From Bradyrhizobium guangzhouense (GTDB lineage: Bacteria; Pseudomonadota; Alphaproteobacteria; Rhizobiales; Xanthobacteraceae): a stretch of DNA of 64,000 nt. The notes beneath the pieces are model-generated. The model saw only the letters and a program-made list of their open reading frames with translations, did not search any database and was not told the DNA's origin. Of the stretch, positions 28,384 through 37,162 are shown in pieces (position 1 is the first letter of the stretch; each line of letters begins with the position of its first letter). The translations under genes and the position numbers were made by a program. The DNA lies in the NCBI RefSeq assembly GCF_004114955.1, contig NZ_CP030054.1, positions 310,001 to 374,000 on the forward strand, read 5' to 3'.

Positions 28384-29205
28384 CCCCGCCCAATTGCCTC
28401 CACCTACTCGGCAACTCTTCTCGTCTTCTAACCCGCGTGGCGCGATATGGCGCGAGCAGCAATGTGGAGCACGAACTATCACCGGTCACATAAAACCTAC
28501 TGATCAACTCAACCGACGAATTGATGATTTTCTCGCTTGCCGATGACACATCGATCGGATCGTATTACATCATCTGCTTCACCTTCCAGGCGCCATCCCT
28601 CGCAAATCCCACAAGGGCTGCAGGAATTCTTCAAGTCGGCAAGAAAATGCGACGCAAATCTCTGTACGATACTAGTATCCTAAGCGCATGGAATATATCG
28701 GAGACGACCTCGCGGGGACCGACAAATGACGCTCCAATCGAACAGTCACAACAGCCCGCAAGCGATTGGCGCTACTCCAGTACACGAGCATCTCTACCAT
28801 TTCCATCGCCGCGATTTTCGTGCCGGGCGGCTCTTCTTGTTGGCCCGTAGGAAGCGGGCACGCACAGAGACGGGCCAACCGCCGATGTTGCTCGCCGTAG
28901 CGCCGGCGACACAAAGGCGGCAATCACCGCGGCTGAGCGCTCATTTCCGGTCCGCCGAATTCTTGCCTGCAAAAGCGCAGCAATTCTGAGGTCGTGGGCC
29001 GGACTAATGCGGAAGAGCTGGCGCTTCTGGTCGCGAGCGAACAGGGCCAGTTATGGATGAACCCGCGATAAGAAAACACTCTTGTGAACGAGCAACAGGC
29101 AGCCCGCTCTTGATCAAGGCTTTCCAACGAAACTTGGCTCATAGGCCGACCGAAGGTCGGTCTCAAGAAGCGCGAGTCGCCGTCACATGATAGGCCCAGG
29201 CCCGA
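28384..29205. other. Long intergenic region with a repeated element
   Basis: About 820 bp with no recognisable gene. Short ORFs on both strands (for example 28726-28989) have no family features. The region contains a 61-bp element at 28621-28681 that recurs in the AsnC/aldehyde-dehydrogenase intergenic region, and an isolated TGT...ACA dyad at 29093-29107. Confidence 0.5.
28621..28681. repeat. 61-bp element shared with 55696-55755, copy 1
   Basis: About 48 of 61 positions match the second copy with one gap, including a 19-nt block starting GAAAATGCGACGC and an 11-nt block ACTAGTATCCT. This copy contains the palindrome ATACTAGTAT (28669-28678), which could be an operator for the GntR regulator, but lacks the perfect GACGCAAA/TTTGCGTC dyad of copy 2. 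Confidence 0.7.
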
Positions 29206-29221
29206 TGGAACGATCCTTGCT
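29206..29221 (+). promoter_or_regulatory. RpoN (-24/-12) promoter of the isochorismatase-fold gene
   Basis: TGGAAC, five bases, TTGCT: GG at 29207-29208 and GC at 29219-29220 are exactly 10 nt apart, and only one base departs from TGGCAC-N5-TTGC(A/T). The predicted transcript would start near 29232, 29 nt before the ATG. A TGT-N9-ACA dyad (29093-29107) lies about 100 bp upstream where a NifA site would be, but it is one base short of the TGT-N10-ACA consensus. Confidence 0.65.
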
Positions 29222-29260
29222 AGATTGATCGGAAGGGTAGATCAAACCCAGGAGCGATAC

Positions 29261-29878
29261 ATGAAGAATTATGACGGCCCCATTGACCCTCAAAAAACAG
29301 CATTGCTAGTTGTCGACCTGCAGAACCACGAGATTTCTGAGGAAGAACAGCGCAAATATCCGGAGTACGTGGACCGCGTGAAACATCAGATCGTGCCGAA
29401 CGTCCAGCGGCTACTGCAAGCCGCGAGGTCGTGCGGCGTGGAAGTGATGTACACGGTAATCGAAAGCCTCACCAAGGATGGGCGCGATCGTTCGCTTTGC
29501 CACCGTAAGCTAGTCATCCCAAAGGGGTCATGGGGAGCTCAGGTAATTCCCGAGATAGCGCCTGGCGAAGACGACATCGTCTTACCAAAGACAGCTTCTG
29601 GGGTATTCAGTTCGACCATCCTGGAGCGGGTTCTTCGTAACATGGGCATTGAGGAGGTAATTGTTGTTGGCGTTTTAACGGATCAATGCATCGATATGGC
29701 GCTGCGCGACGGTGTAGATCGCAGCTTCCATATGATTTGCGTCACCGACTGCTGCGCCGCCTATACTGAAGAGAGACACAATTACTCTCTTCGTATGCAA
29801 TATGGCGCTGTCCGGAAAGTGACGACGGAGGAGATTGTATCGGAACTCTCAGGCAAGTTATTCGCCCGAAACAGCTGA
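29261..29878 (+). CDS. Isochorismatase-fold cysteine hydrolase
   Basis: A 205-residue alpha/beta hydrolase of the isochorismatase/nicotinamidase superfamily. The Asp-Lys-Cys triad is D19 (LLVVDLQNHE), K110 (VLPKTASGVF) and C143 (LTDQCIDMALRDG), so it is probably an amidohydrolase (carbamoyl or amide substrate) rather than a true isochorismatase. ATG 29261 is chosen because AGGAG precedes it by 7 nt. It is preceded by a good RpoN-type promoter, which in a symbiosis island points to expression in micro-oxic or nitrogen-fixing cells. The substrate is unknown. Confidence 0.88.
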   Translation: MKNYDGPIDPQKTALLVVDLQNHEISEEEQRKYPEYVDRVKHQIVPNVQRLLQAARSCGVEVMYTVIESLTKDGRDRSLCHRKLVIPKGSWGAQVIPEIAPGEDDIVLPKTASGVFSSTILERVLRNMGIEEVIVVGVLTDQCIDMALRDGVDRSFHMICVTDCCAAYTEERHNYSLRMQYGAVRKVTTEEIVSELSGKLFARNS

Positions 29879-29888
29879 GATTTCCCTT

Positions 29889-29998
29889 CTTGAGATTCCC
29901 TCAGTAAGCCGAGCGGTTTGTTTTCTGTCTCTTTTCCGCTGAGCAAGAGATGCAAAACGAGATCCTAACGTCTTACCCCTGAGAGGGAATCTCGAAGA
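29889..29998. repeat. Inverted-repeat-bounded 110-bp segment
   Basis: A perfect 11-bp inverted repeat (GAGATTCCCTC at 29892-29902, GAGGGAATCTC at 29983-29993) extends imperfectly outward and inward, with CTT...AAG outer and AGTAAG/CTTAC inner bases. Its spacing is too long for a simple hairpin terminator. It may be a small MITE-like insertion or a looping operator pair. Confidence 0.45.
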
Positions 29999-30147
29999 GC
30001 TGCGTTGAAGCGTATGACACGCGCGTCAACGTTAACACCTGTGGCGCTTGTGCATTGCGGAGACTTCGGATGCGAAAGAGCCTGGTTTGCGTGCTGCGCA
30101 GACTATAAACCGTAGATCAAAAGCCATGCGACGAGGAGATGCAAGCC

Positions 30148-31461
30148 GTGCCGCGTAAACTTCCCAACACGCCTGTTGATGTCTGGCGCACAACTCCGGA
30201 AACGTTGGACCTGGCGGAAAACGCCAAGCGATTTGGCTGGTGGGATTTTCCGCTCGAAAGCGCTGCAACAGATTCGGCAGAAATGGATGGAATTGACCGC
30301 GCGTACTGGTTCTATAAAAGCGCGCGCCCAATTACGAGAACATCACGGGATGTTTCTGATGCGTTGTTCTTGAACGACAAGTCTATTGTGGAATTACCGA
30401 CTGCATTTCGAAAGCAGCAGACTGCGACTCTGAGTGCACTGGGGGATCTGATCCAGGCGCGCGGGCTAGAACACTCTAAGGATCTTTTGTTCGAGAGCAT
30501 CGAAGCCGCTGTCTTCAATGCCGATATCTCTTTCGCGAATTATGAATCTGTGGTGGCAGACGATCATGTCGTGAGCGAGGCTATAGGCGACGGCCGCTCT
30601 TCGATGATGTGTTGCTCATCGGCCCAATATTCCGCATTAACAGAACACCAGGGTAGACGTTTCACGATTCTTAACCTCGCGAACAATCACTCATTGGACT
30701 TGGGCGTTCAGGGTCTTCGAACCACTCAAGAGCTCTGCAGAGCGAATGGGATCATTGAAATCGGCGCCCCTCGATGCGCCGAGGAGTACGGCCGGGGCAC
30801 GGTTTTCACGAAGAGGGGCATCAGGTTCGGGTTCGTGTCGGTCACATTCGGTCTCAATGGGCGACCCCTACCCGACGGTGAACATTATTGTGTGCACGCG
30901 TCACCGCTCATGTCCAAACGTGTCGTGGCCGATCTTGAGCTACTCAAATCGCAAATAAGGAGCTGTAAACATCAGAATGCCGATGTCATCATCGCCTCAA
31001 TCCATTGGGGCTTCGAATTCGAGTTTTTTCCAAGACGAAAGCAAATTGAGCTCGCTCATGCGCTTGTGGAGGAAGGCGCCGACATAATTTTGGGCCATCA
31101 TCCTCACGTAGTTCAGCCGATCGAGTACTACCGCACTACACGTGATCCCAACCGAGTTGCGGTCATCGCTTACTCCTTGGGTAGCCTAACTTGGGACTGG
31201 TATACGGCTCCACATTTAATTTTGAGCTTGATGCTGAACTTTCAGTTCGCAAAAGGTGATACAAGTGCAGGAAGCCGTACTTACATCGAAAGTGTCACCG
31301 CTACTCCTTTGTTTAGAAATATCTTCTACAGGGGCGATAACAAAGTGATGCGCATTGAACAACTTAGAGACCACCTGGATGCGAAAAATGCCGACTTCGG
31401 TCACTTAGAACAAATGCAACAATACGTAGACTTGATTTCGGGCCGCGGAGCCCCGGTTTGA
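30148..31461 (+). CDS. CapA-family (poly-gamma-glutamate capsule type) protein
   Basis: About 437 residues of the CapA/PgsA metallophosphoesterase-like family. Family motifs are present: NYESVV, ILNLANNHSLDLGVQGL, IASIHWGFEFEFFP and ADIILGHHPHVVQPIEYY. There is no signal peptide, unlike classical PgsA, and the first 110 residues are a non-standard extension. GTG 30148 is preferred because GAGGAG lies 9 nt upstream; the ATG at 30139 touches that site. It follows the isochorismatase-fold gene by 269 bp. Stand-alone CapA proteins without capBC occur widely and their function is unclear, so a role in capsule synthesis should not be assumed. Confidence 0.8.
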   Translation: MPRKLPNTPVDVWRTTPETLDLAENAKRFGWWDFPLESAATDSAEMDGIDRAYWFYKSARPITRTSRDVSDALFLNDKSIVELPTAFRKQQTATLSALGDLIQARGLEHSKDLLFESIEAAVFNADISFANYESVVADDHVVSEAIGDGRSSMMCCSSAQYSALTEHQGRRFTILNLANNHSLDLGVQGLRTTQELCRANGIIEIGAPRCAEEYGRGTVFTKRGIRFGFVSVTFGLNGRPLPDGEHYCVHASPLMSKRVVADLELLKSQIRSCKHQNADVIIASIHWGFEFEFFPRRKQIELAHALVEEGADIILGHHPHVVQPIEYYRTTRDPNRVAVIAYSLGSLTWDWYTAPHLILSLMLNFQFAKGDTSAGSRTYIESVTATPLFRNIFYRGDNKVMRIEQLRDHLDAKNADFGHLEQMQQYVDLISGRGAPV

Positions 31462-31633
31462 CGAGCTCGCGACAGCCTCTCATCCAAATGCTCTCCGCCA
31501 TCAGGTGCGACCGTGAATGTGTAAGCGGAGTGACCTGCCACTGAATGTTCATCCAGCGGCAGTTAGAGTCTCGGAGTTTTGTGCAGCGAGACCGAACTTT
31601 GGACCACCCGGAACTAGAGTTTTGCGCCTCTGA

Positions 31634-32473
31634 TCACGTTGGCGGGCTGGTGTCGCCGACGTGATTTTGCAGCAAAATCGGCGGCCGATTGCCGATCGCC
31701 CCGTGGGGCCGTTCTTCGTTATAGTATCTTCGCCAAGTCTCCACCTTTTGCCGGGCATCCGCAAGGGACAGGAACCAATGGGTGTTGAGGCATTCGGCCC
31801 GGAAGCGGCCGTTGAAGGCTTCGATGAAGGCGTTGTCGGTCGGCTTGCCGGGTCGTGAGAAGTCCAGCGTGACGCCGCGCTGGTAGGCCCAGAGGTCAAG
31901 ATCGCGCGACACGAACTCGCTGCCTTGATCGACCCGGATCGTCGCCGGGAGTCCCACTTCATTGCAAACCCTTTCCAGTACCTCCACGACATCGGTGCCG
32001 CGGAAGGTGAGCCGCGGCTCCAGTGCGGGCGAGAAGCGGGAGAAGATATCGACGATCGTGAGCACCCGGAGATTGCCGCCGGTGGCCAGCTGGTCATGAA
32101 CGAAGTCCATCGCCCAGATCTCGTTGACCCGCGTCGCGGGCCGTCGGTCGTCGCGCAACTTGGCCTTGACCCGGCGCTTGGGCGATTTGTTGCGCAATTG
32201 CAGGCCCAATTCGCGATAGATGCGACGGGTCTTGTTCTGGCCGTGACGCCATCCCTCGCGGCGCAACAGCACATGGACGCGGCGATAGCCGTAGCGGATG
32301 CGAACATGGCAGATCTCCTTGATCCGAGCTTCGAGGGCCGCCTGGCCGGAGCGACGAGATTTGTAGTGATAGGTCGATCGATCGAACTCGAGGGCCTTAC
32401 AAGCCTTGCGGATCGAGACCTGCCACTCCCCGCAAACCTCATCGACGAGCTTGCGCTTCCGACCAGGCTTCAC
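31634..32473 (-). CDS. IS3 OrfB transposase
   Basis: A 279-residue DDE transposase (rve fold). It contains WAMDFVHDQLATGGNLRVLT (first Asp), IRVDQGSEFVSRDLD (second Asp) and DNAFIEAFNGRFRAECLN (Glu), and ends NVGDTSPPT-like after a typical YYNEERPHGAIG segment. The start overlaps the orfA stop by 4 nt, where IS3 elements normally make a frameshifted OrfAB fusion. Complete. Confidence 0.9.
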   Translation of the reverse strand: MKPGRKRKLVDEVCGEWQVSIRKACKALEFDRSTYHYKSRRSGQAALEARIKEICHVRIRYGYRRVHVLLRREGWRHGQNKTRRIYRELGLQLRNKSPKRRVKAKLRDDRRPATRVNEIWAMDFVHDQLATGGNLRVLTIVDIFSRFSPALEPRLTFRGTDVVEVLERVCNEVGLPATIRVDQGSEFVSRDLDLWAYQRGVTLDFSRPGKPTDNAFIEAFNGRFRAECLNTHWFLSLADARQKVETWRRYYNEERPHGAIGNRPPILLQNHVGDTSPPT

Positions 32474-32736
32474 AGCTTTCGGCGGATCACGTCCTGCAGC
32501 ATCTCCTTGTCGAGCGATAGGTCCGCCACCAGCTTCTTCAGCTTGGCGTTCTCGTCCTCGAGCTGCTTCAACCGGCGCATCTCGGTCGGCAGCAGTCCGT
32601 CGTACTTTTTCTTCCAGTTGAAATAGGTCGCCTGGCTGATCCCGGATTTGCGGCAGATCTCCGCAACCGGGACCCCGTCGTTGCCCTGCTTCAGGATAAA
32701 CGCCTTCTGGGCGTCCGAAAACTTCGAGGCCTTCAT
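32470..32736 (-). CDS. IS3 OrfA
   Basis: An 88-residue helix-turn-helix and leucine-zipper protein: MKASKFSDAQKAFILKQGND, VAEICRKSGISQATYFNWKK, then LKQLEDENAKLKKLVADLSL. It provides DNA binding for the OrfAB transposase and often inhibits transposition when expressed alone. Confidence 0.88.
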   Translation of the reverse strand: MKASKFSDAQKAFILKQGNDGVPVAEICRKSGISQATYFNWKKKYDGLLPTEMRRLKQLEDENAKLKKLVADLSLDKEMLQDVIRRKL

Positions 32737-32982
32737 CGTCGTCCGCTCCTCCCAGCCGAGGGGATTCGGCAGCGCAAGACTCTAGCCAAAATTGGTCCAG
32801 TTTGCCGGCCTCAGGTCAGCGGTAGCTGAAGCGCCGCCGCTCGTTGGCGAAATCGCGCAATCGGCCACGCAGAATTGCGTCCGGCGGGCGGCTGGAGCGA
32901 TAGCGGATCATCTGTAAGCGCGATTTTCTCCGCACGCCGGCGGTTTTGATGGACTGCCTTGAATCGGGCGATGCGGGGCCGT

Positions 32983-33198
32983 TCAGGCGGTGGCGGCTTT
33001 GTGGAAGTTGAAGGGCAGCAGGTCTGCAATATCGGCGTCGCCGGCGCGCTGAGGCGATTCGGTGAGGACGTGGCGCAACCACGCTAACGGCACGACACGT
33101 GAGGCGCGGCAGGTCAGCATCAGGCTATAGACGACGGCGCTGGCCTCGGCTCCGTCCACGGTATCACTGAACAACCGTAAGCGGTACGAGCAGACCAC
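32983..33198 (-). pseudogene. IS66 TnpC C-terminal fragment
   Basis: Reads LRLFSDTVDGAEASAVVYSL then WLRHVLTESPQRAGDADIAD and LLPFNFHKAATA, the ending typical of IS66 TnpC (loss of the segment before it). It is from a different IS66 lineage than the tnpC at 33864. Confidence 0.6.
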
Positions 33199-33216
33199 GG
33201 ACCTGGCGTGGACGGC

Positions 33217-33867
33217 CTACGCGCGCCGCTGGAAGCGCATAGGCATCCAGAACTGCCGCAGGGCCTCAACGGCTATTGGAATGTCGCGCCAGGCGTTTTG
33301 AGCGACGGGCAGCGTTGCCAGCGTATGGCGGGCCGGGGGTAGCAAGGGTCGACCGGCGTCATCGATGCAATGGACCAGGATCGGCCGCAGCATAAGGTGT
33401 TCGGTTCCGTTCGGGGAGAGAAGCCGCGACCAGACGAGAAGCCGAAGCTTCATGACGGCGTGGAAGCCCATGCACCAGGGCTGCGGGTCGACGTCGCCGT
33501 CCGGCGATCGCAGGAACAGCGGCTCGAAGCTCTCCGGTCTCGTCGACAGCGTCTCGCTGATCGCGTTGTGGCGCATCAGCGTGGCAGCGATCGCCGAGAA
33601 CTCCTCGGTGTCGTGATTGAAGGCGTCGGGATCTACGCCAAGGAGCGGGCACACCCATTCCTCGGAGGCCATCGAGACCGGCCCGGCGACGACAGCGGCC
33701 ACTGCGCCGTCGAGCATGGAGAGCGACGTCGCCCGCGGATGCCGAAGCGTCGGCGACCTGGCGCGCTCGCTCATCCATTGCCCGAGCCGCTCGAATGACA
33801 TGGCATAGTTCGCCATCGTCGTCTTGCGTGCTTTTCGCGTTCCCCGCCGTTGCTTCGGCTTCGTCAT
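33217..33867 (-). CDS. UPF0149/YecA-like protein carried by IS66
   Basis: A 216-residue protein with a YecA/UPF0149-type helical core (WMSERARSPTLRHPRATSLS, MLDGAVAAVVAGPVSMASEE, WVCPLLGVDPDAF, WCMGFHAVMKL). Its start overlaps the tnpC stop (ATGA), so it is co-translated with the transposase. Similar UPF0149 genes ride behind tnpC in some rhizobial IS66 elements. Its role in transposition, if any, is not known. There is no C-terminal SEC-type zinc motif. The frame is intact. Confidence 0.65.
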   Translation of the reverse strand: MTKPKQRRGTRKARKTTMANYAMSFERLGQWMSERARSPTLRHPRATSLSMLDGAVAAVVAGPVSMASEEWVCPLLGVDPDAFNHDTEEFSAIAATLMRHNAISETLSTRPESFEPLFLRSPDGDVDPQPWCMGFHAVMKLRLLVWSRLLSPNGTEHLMLRPILVHCIDDAGRPLLPPARHTLATLPVAQNAWRDIPIAVEALRQFWMPMRFQRRA

Positions 33868-35060
33868 GCCACGGCTCGCTTTTCGGCTTCGCGTGCGGCC
33901 TTCCAGTTCCAGGCCAGAAGTTCGTGCAGCTGGTTGGCCTTCGCGGCGCCGCTCACCATGCGCTCGAGAACGTCGACGAGATAGGCCTCGGGGTCGAGGC
34001 CATTCAATTTGGCCGTGTTAAGAAGCGAAGAAAGTATCGACCAAGTCTCGCCTCCGCCTTCGTCACCACTGAACAACGAGTTCTTTTTTCCGATCGCAAT
34101 CGGCCTGATTGATCGTTCGACCGTGTTGGTGTCCGCCTCGAGCCGCCCGTCGTCCAGGAATGCCGTCAGGCCCTGCCAGCGTTCGAGCATATAATCGATC
34201 GCCTTGATGAGCGTCGAGCGGCGGGAGATCCCGTCCTTCACCGCGATCAGTCGAGCCTTCAACGCCTCCATGAGCGGCTTCGTCTCGGCCTGTCGCGCCG
34301 CGCGGCGTTCCCCGGCGCCGAGACCGCGGATCCTCTCCTCGATCGCGTAGACGGCTGCGATGCGCTCGATGACCTCCGCGGCGAAGGGTGAGTTCGTCGT
34401 CTTGTGCACCCTCACGAAGTTGCGGCGCGCGTGAACGAGACAATACGCCAGCTGGATCTGCCCGGCACCTTCGCATCGCCCACCAGCGAGGCGTAGGCGG
34501 CATAGCCGTCGACTTGCAGCACGCCTTCGAAGCCGGCCAACTGCGCCACGATCTCCTTCTTGCCGCGACCGTCTGCGAACACGTAGGCGACCGCCGGCGG
34601 CGCCGGACCCTTCCACGCCCGATCGTCCGTCGCATGCGCCCAGAACTGGCAGATCCTCGTGCGGCCGCGTACCGGGTCGAGCACCGGCATCGGCGTCTCA
34701 TCGCAGAACAACCGCTCAAAGCCGTGCATGGTCTTCAGTTGCAGGTCGTAGAGGCCCCTGACCAGCCACGCCGCGCTGCCCATCCAGCGCGCCAGCGTCT
34801 GACGATCGACGACAACACCTTGGCCCGCCAGGATCTGCGTCTGGCGGTAGAGCGTCGATTGCCAGGCATATTTGGCCGCGGCGATATGCGCGATCAGCGC
34901 CGTCGTCGCCATGCCGCCCTCGACGAGCCGCGCTGGTGCCGAGGCCTGGACGATCGGGCCCTCACAGGCGCGGCAGGCATATTTGGGAGGGATCGTGCGG
35001 AGTACACGCAACCACCCGGGAAACCGAACCGCAGAGTCGGAGATCGCCCCTTCATCCGGT
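33864..35060 (-). pseudogene. tnpC: IS66 transposase TnpC, truncated and frameshifted
   Basis: N-terminal zinc-binding part begins at about 35060 without its normal start (RVLRTIPPKYACRACEGPIV) and continues through MHGFERLFCDETPMPVLDP (DDE Asp region) to LVGDAKV near 34460. There a frameshift moves to LAYCLVHARRNFVRVHKTTN, DTNTVERSIRPIAIGKKNSL and the C-terminus. About 400 of the usual 520 residues remain. Confidence 0.8.
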
Positions 35061-35099
35061 AGGTGGCCGCTGAACAGCGCCTACGATTCACGTGACTAG

Positions 35100-35545
35100 T
35101 GCGCCAAACAGCTTGCTAAGACGTTCCCGTTCAGAAGCGGAAGCCGGCCGCGGACGGTATCCCCAAAGGGCCGGCCATCAGACACTCGCTTGCTCAAAGC
35201 TCGATCCCAAACCGGAAACTCACGCCAGACGTAAACCGGCTGTCGGCACATGATGAGATAATGTGATAAAAGGCCCGCAGTTCAGTGGGATCGGACGTTC
35301 CTAACCCAACGGTCACAGGACCTATAACGAGACCTAGACCAGGAGCAGGGAATATTCAGCCGACTGTCGCAATCCTGCGCAATCGCTGGGAATACGCGTA
35401 ATTGCTGCAGAGGACGCCCTGAATTCGCAGCCCACGGCAGCCCTCGGCCGGCAAACTGCAGCAAAAAACGGCCGAAGCCTGTCCGATGTGATAGCCCACA
35501 TCTAGCGGCGCAGTTTACCCTGCGATCAAGAGAGGAATGTCCCAA
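35100..35545. other. Intergenic region upstream of the ABC importer operon
   Basis: About 440 bp separating IS66 debris from the importer operon. No gene, no clear -24/-12 promoter and no nod box could be seen. It should contain the importer promoter. Confidence 0.45.
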
Positions 35546-37162
35546 ATGCCGAAATCCACTGCGCGCTGTTTCATTCACAGACCAGCCCGTCTCAAGCGGC
35601 GTTTTGCCGCCATAGCAAGCGTGGCGGCACTACTAATGACCGTCTCACCCGGGGGCGCGGAAACGCTGAAATGGGCTCGGAGCTTGGACGTTCAGACTCT
35701 AGACCCTCACGCCTATAATGAGAACGTGACCTTTGCGTTCAATCGGCAGATGTACGAAGGCCTTGTGGAGCGCTCCGACGACGGAAAGCTCATTGGAGTA
35801 CTAGCGACCGAATGGCGGATGTTGCCTGATCACCCCGACGTTTGGGAGTTCAAGCTTCGCCGGAACGTTACGTTCCACGACGGCGCACCATTTAAGGCCG
35901 ACGACGCCGCATTTTCAATCCAGCGAGCTATGGCACCAACCTCGAATGTGCGGACCTATCTGGCTGCCGCCGCGGTTGAGGAAGCCATCGCGAAGGACGA
36001 CTACACCGTGCAGGTCAAGACAAAGGGACCCAGCCCTCTTCTGCCCGAAAACTTGGCAAGCATCTTCATAATGAATAGAGCATGGGCCGAGAAGAACGAC
36101 TCCGTTGTTCCGCAGGATTTTAAAGGCGGGAAAGAAAACTATGCTGCTCGCCATGAGAACGGCACTGGCGCCTATCGCCTTGTAAGCCGAGAATCGGATC
36201 GCCGTTCGGAGTTGGAAGCTTACGATAAATACTGGGGTATCGGCCAGTTCCCAATCGATATCGATCGGATCATCTATACCCCTATCCAGTCGGCCGCGAC
36301 GCGTGTATCCGCATTGATCAGCGGAGAAGTTAATTTTCTCCAAGACGTCCCCCCCCAAGACATTTCACGGTTGGAGCAGAATGAAAGCCTTCGGGTGGTT
36401 CGCGGCCCAGAGATTCGCACGGTTTTTTTAGGCGTCAATACAAGCGCGAACACACTTGCCAGCGGGGAAGCAAAGGGAAATCCTTTCGCCGACAAGCGGG
36501 TGCGCCACGCAATGAACATGTCCATTGATCGTCTAGCGATCAAGTCGGCAATCATGCGAGGGGAGTCGGTTCCGCTCGGTACAATCATTTCGCCGATCGC
36601 CGACGGCTATACGGAAGAATTGGGTAAGTTCCCAAAGCTCAATATTGACCAAGCCAAGCAGCTTATGGCCGAGGCAGGTTACCCCAACGGATTTTCGGTC
36701 ACTCTAAACTGTCCAAATGACGGCATGGTGAACGACGAGCGCATCTGTCAGGCCGTGGTGGCAATGCTCGCCAAGATCGGTGTCACCGTGCATCTCGATG
36801 TCCAACCCAGCGCAGTCGTCTGGCCTCTAGTTCTCAATAGGAAGACCGACTTTTACCTGATGACGTGGGGCTCATACGATTCTCAATTAATCTTCGATAA
36901 TCTCGTCCACTCTCGGGGCGCCTGGGCTGCAGCGAATTACAAAAACCCGGAGATTGATGCCAAAATTGAATTACTCCGGTCGGAAGCCGATCCTCAAAGA
37001 CGTAAAACCATAATCGCCGAAATTTGGAAGACCGTTCAGGACGAGTGTTTCTATCTACCGATTCACGCGCAGGTGTTGGCGCGTGCAACGCAGAAGAAGA
37101 TTCACGTTACGCCAAACGTTGGTAATCAGATCTCCGTGAAAACCATCAAGGTGGACAAGTGA
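35546..37162 (+). CDS. Peptide/nickel-type ABC transporter substrate-binding protein
   Basis: A 538-residue family 5 (DppA/OppA) periplasmic binding protein. N-terminal signal peptide: positively charged RLKRRFAAIASVAALLM, cleavage likely after SPGGA. Family blocks include WARSLDVQTLDPHAYNENVT, LATEWRMLPDHPDVWEFKLR, VTFHDGAPFKADD and VRHAMNMSIDRLAIKSAI. ATG 35546 is preferred over 35537 because AGAGG (35531-35535) is 10 nt from it and only 1 nt from the other. It is first of a four-gene importer operon with overlapping stop/start codons. Substrate could be a dipeptide, opine or other small amide. Confidence 0.9.
   Translation: MPKSTARCFIHRPARLKRRFAAIASVAALLMTVSPGGAETLKWARSLDVQTLDPHAYNENVTFAFNRQMYEGLVERSDDGKLIGVLATEWRMLPDHPDVWEFKLRRNVTFHDGAPFKADDAAFSIQRAMAPTSNVRTYLAAAAVEEAIAKDDYTVQVKTKGPSPLLPENLASIFIMNRAWAEKNDSVVPQDFKGGKENYAARHENGTGAYRLVSRESDRRSELEAYDKYWGIGQFPIDIDRIIYTPIQSAATRVSALISGEVNFLQDVPPQDISRLEQNESLRVVRGPEIRTVFLGVNTSANTLASGEAKGNPFADKRVRHAMNMSIDRLAIKSAIMRGESVPLGTIISPIADGYTEELGKFPKLNIDQAKQLMAEAGYPNGFSVTLNCPNDGMVNDERICQAVVAMLAKIGVTVHLDVQPSAVVWPLVLNRKTDFYLMTWGSYDSQLIFDNLVHSRGAWAAANYKNPEIDAKIELLRSEADPQRRKTIIAEIWKTVQDECFYLPIHAQVLARATQKKIHVTPNVGNQISVKTIKVDK

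Larger units (their letters stand above)
31600..32799 (-). mobile_element. IS3-family element, about 1.2 kb
   Basis: Imperfect inverted repeats begin TGGACCA at both ends and share CTAGAGT and TTGCGC further in. They bracket an orfA/orfB pair with a 4-nt overlap. Both ORFs are open, so it may be active. I could not identify a clean target duplication. Confidence 0.75.
32983..35060 (-). mobile_element. IS66-family remnant with passenger gene
   Basis: Contains a frameshifted, 5'-truncated tnpC, a UPF0149/YecA-like gene coupled to it, and a second short tnpC tail. No tnpA or tnpB and no clear terminal repeats remain, so this is a degraded element, perhaps two IS66 relatives fused by deletion. 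Confidence 0.6.

Noticed and set aside
28726..28989. 87-codon plus-strand ORF in the long intergenic region
   Set aside because: No ribosome site, no family motif, and overlapping ORFs of similar length on the other strand.
29093..29107. TGT...ACA dyad as a NifA upstream activator site
   Set aside because: The spacing is 9 bases rather than the canonical 10, so it is mentioned only as context for the RpoN promoter.
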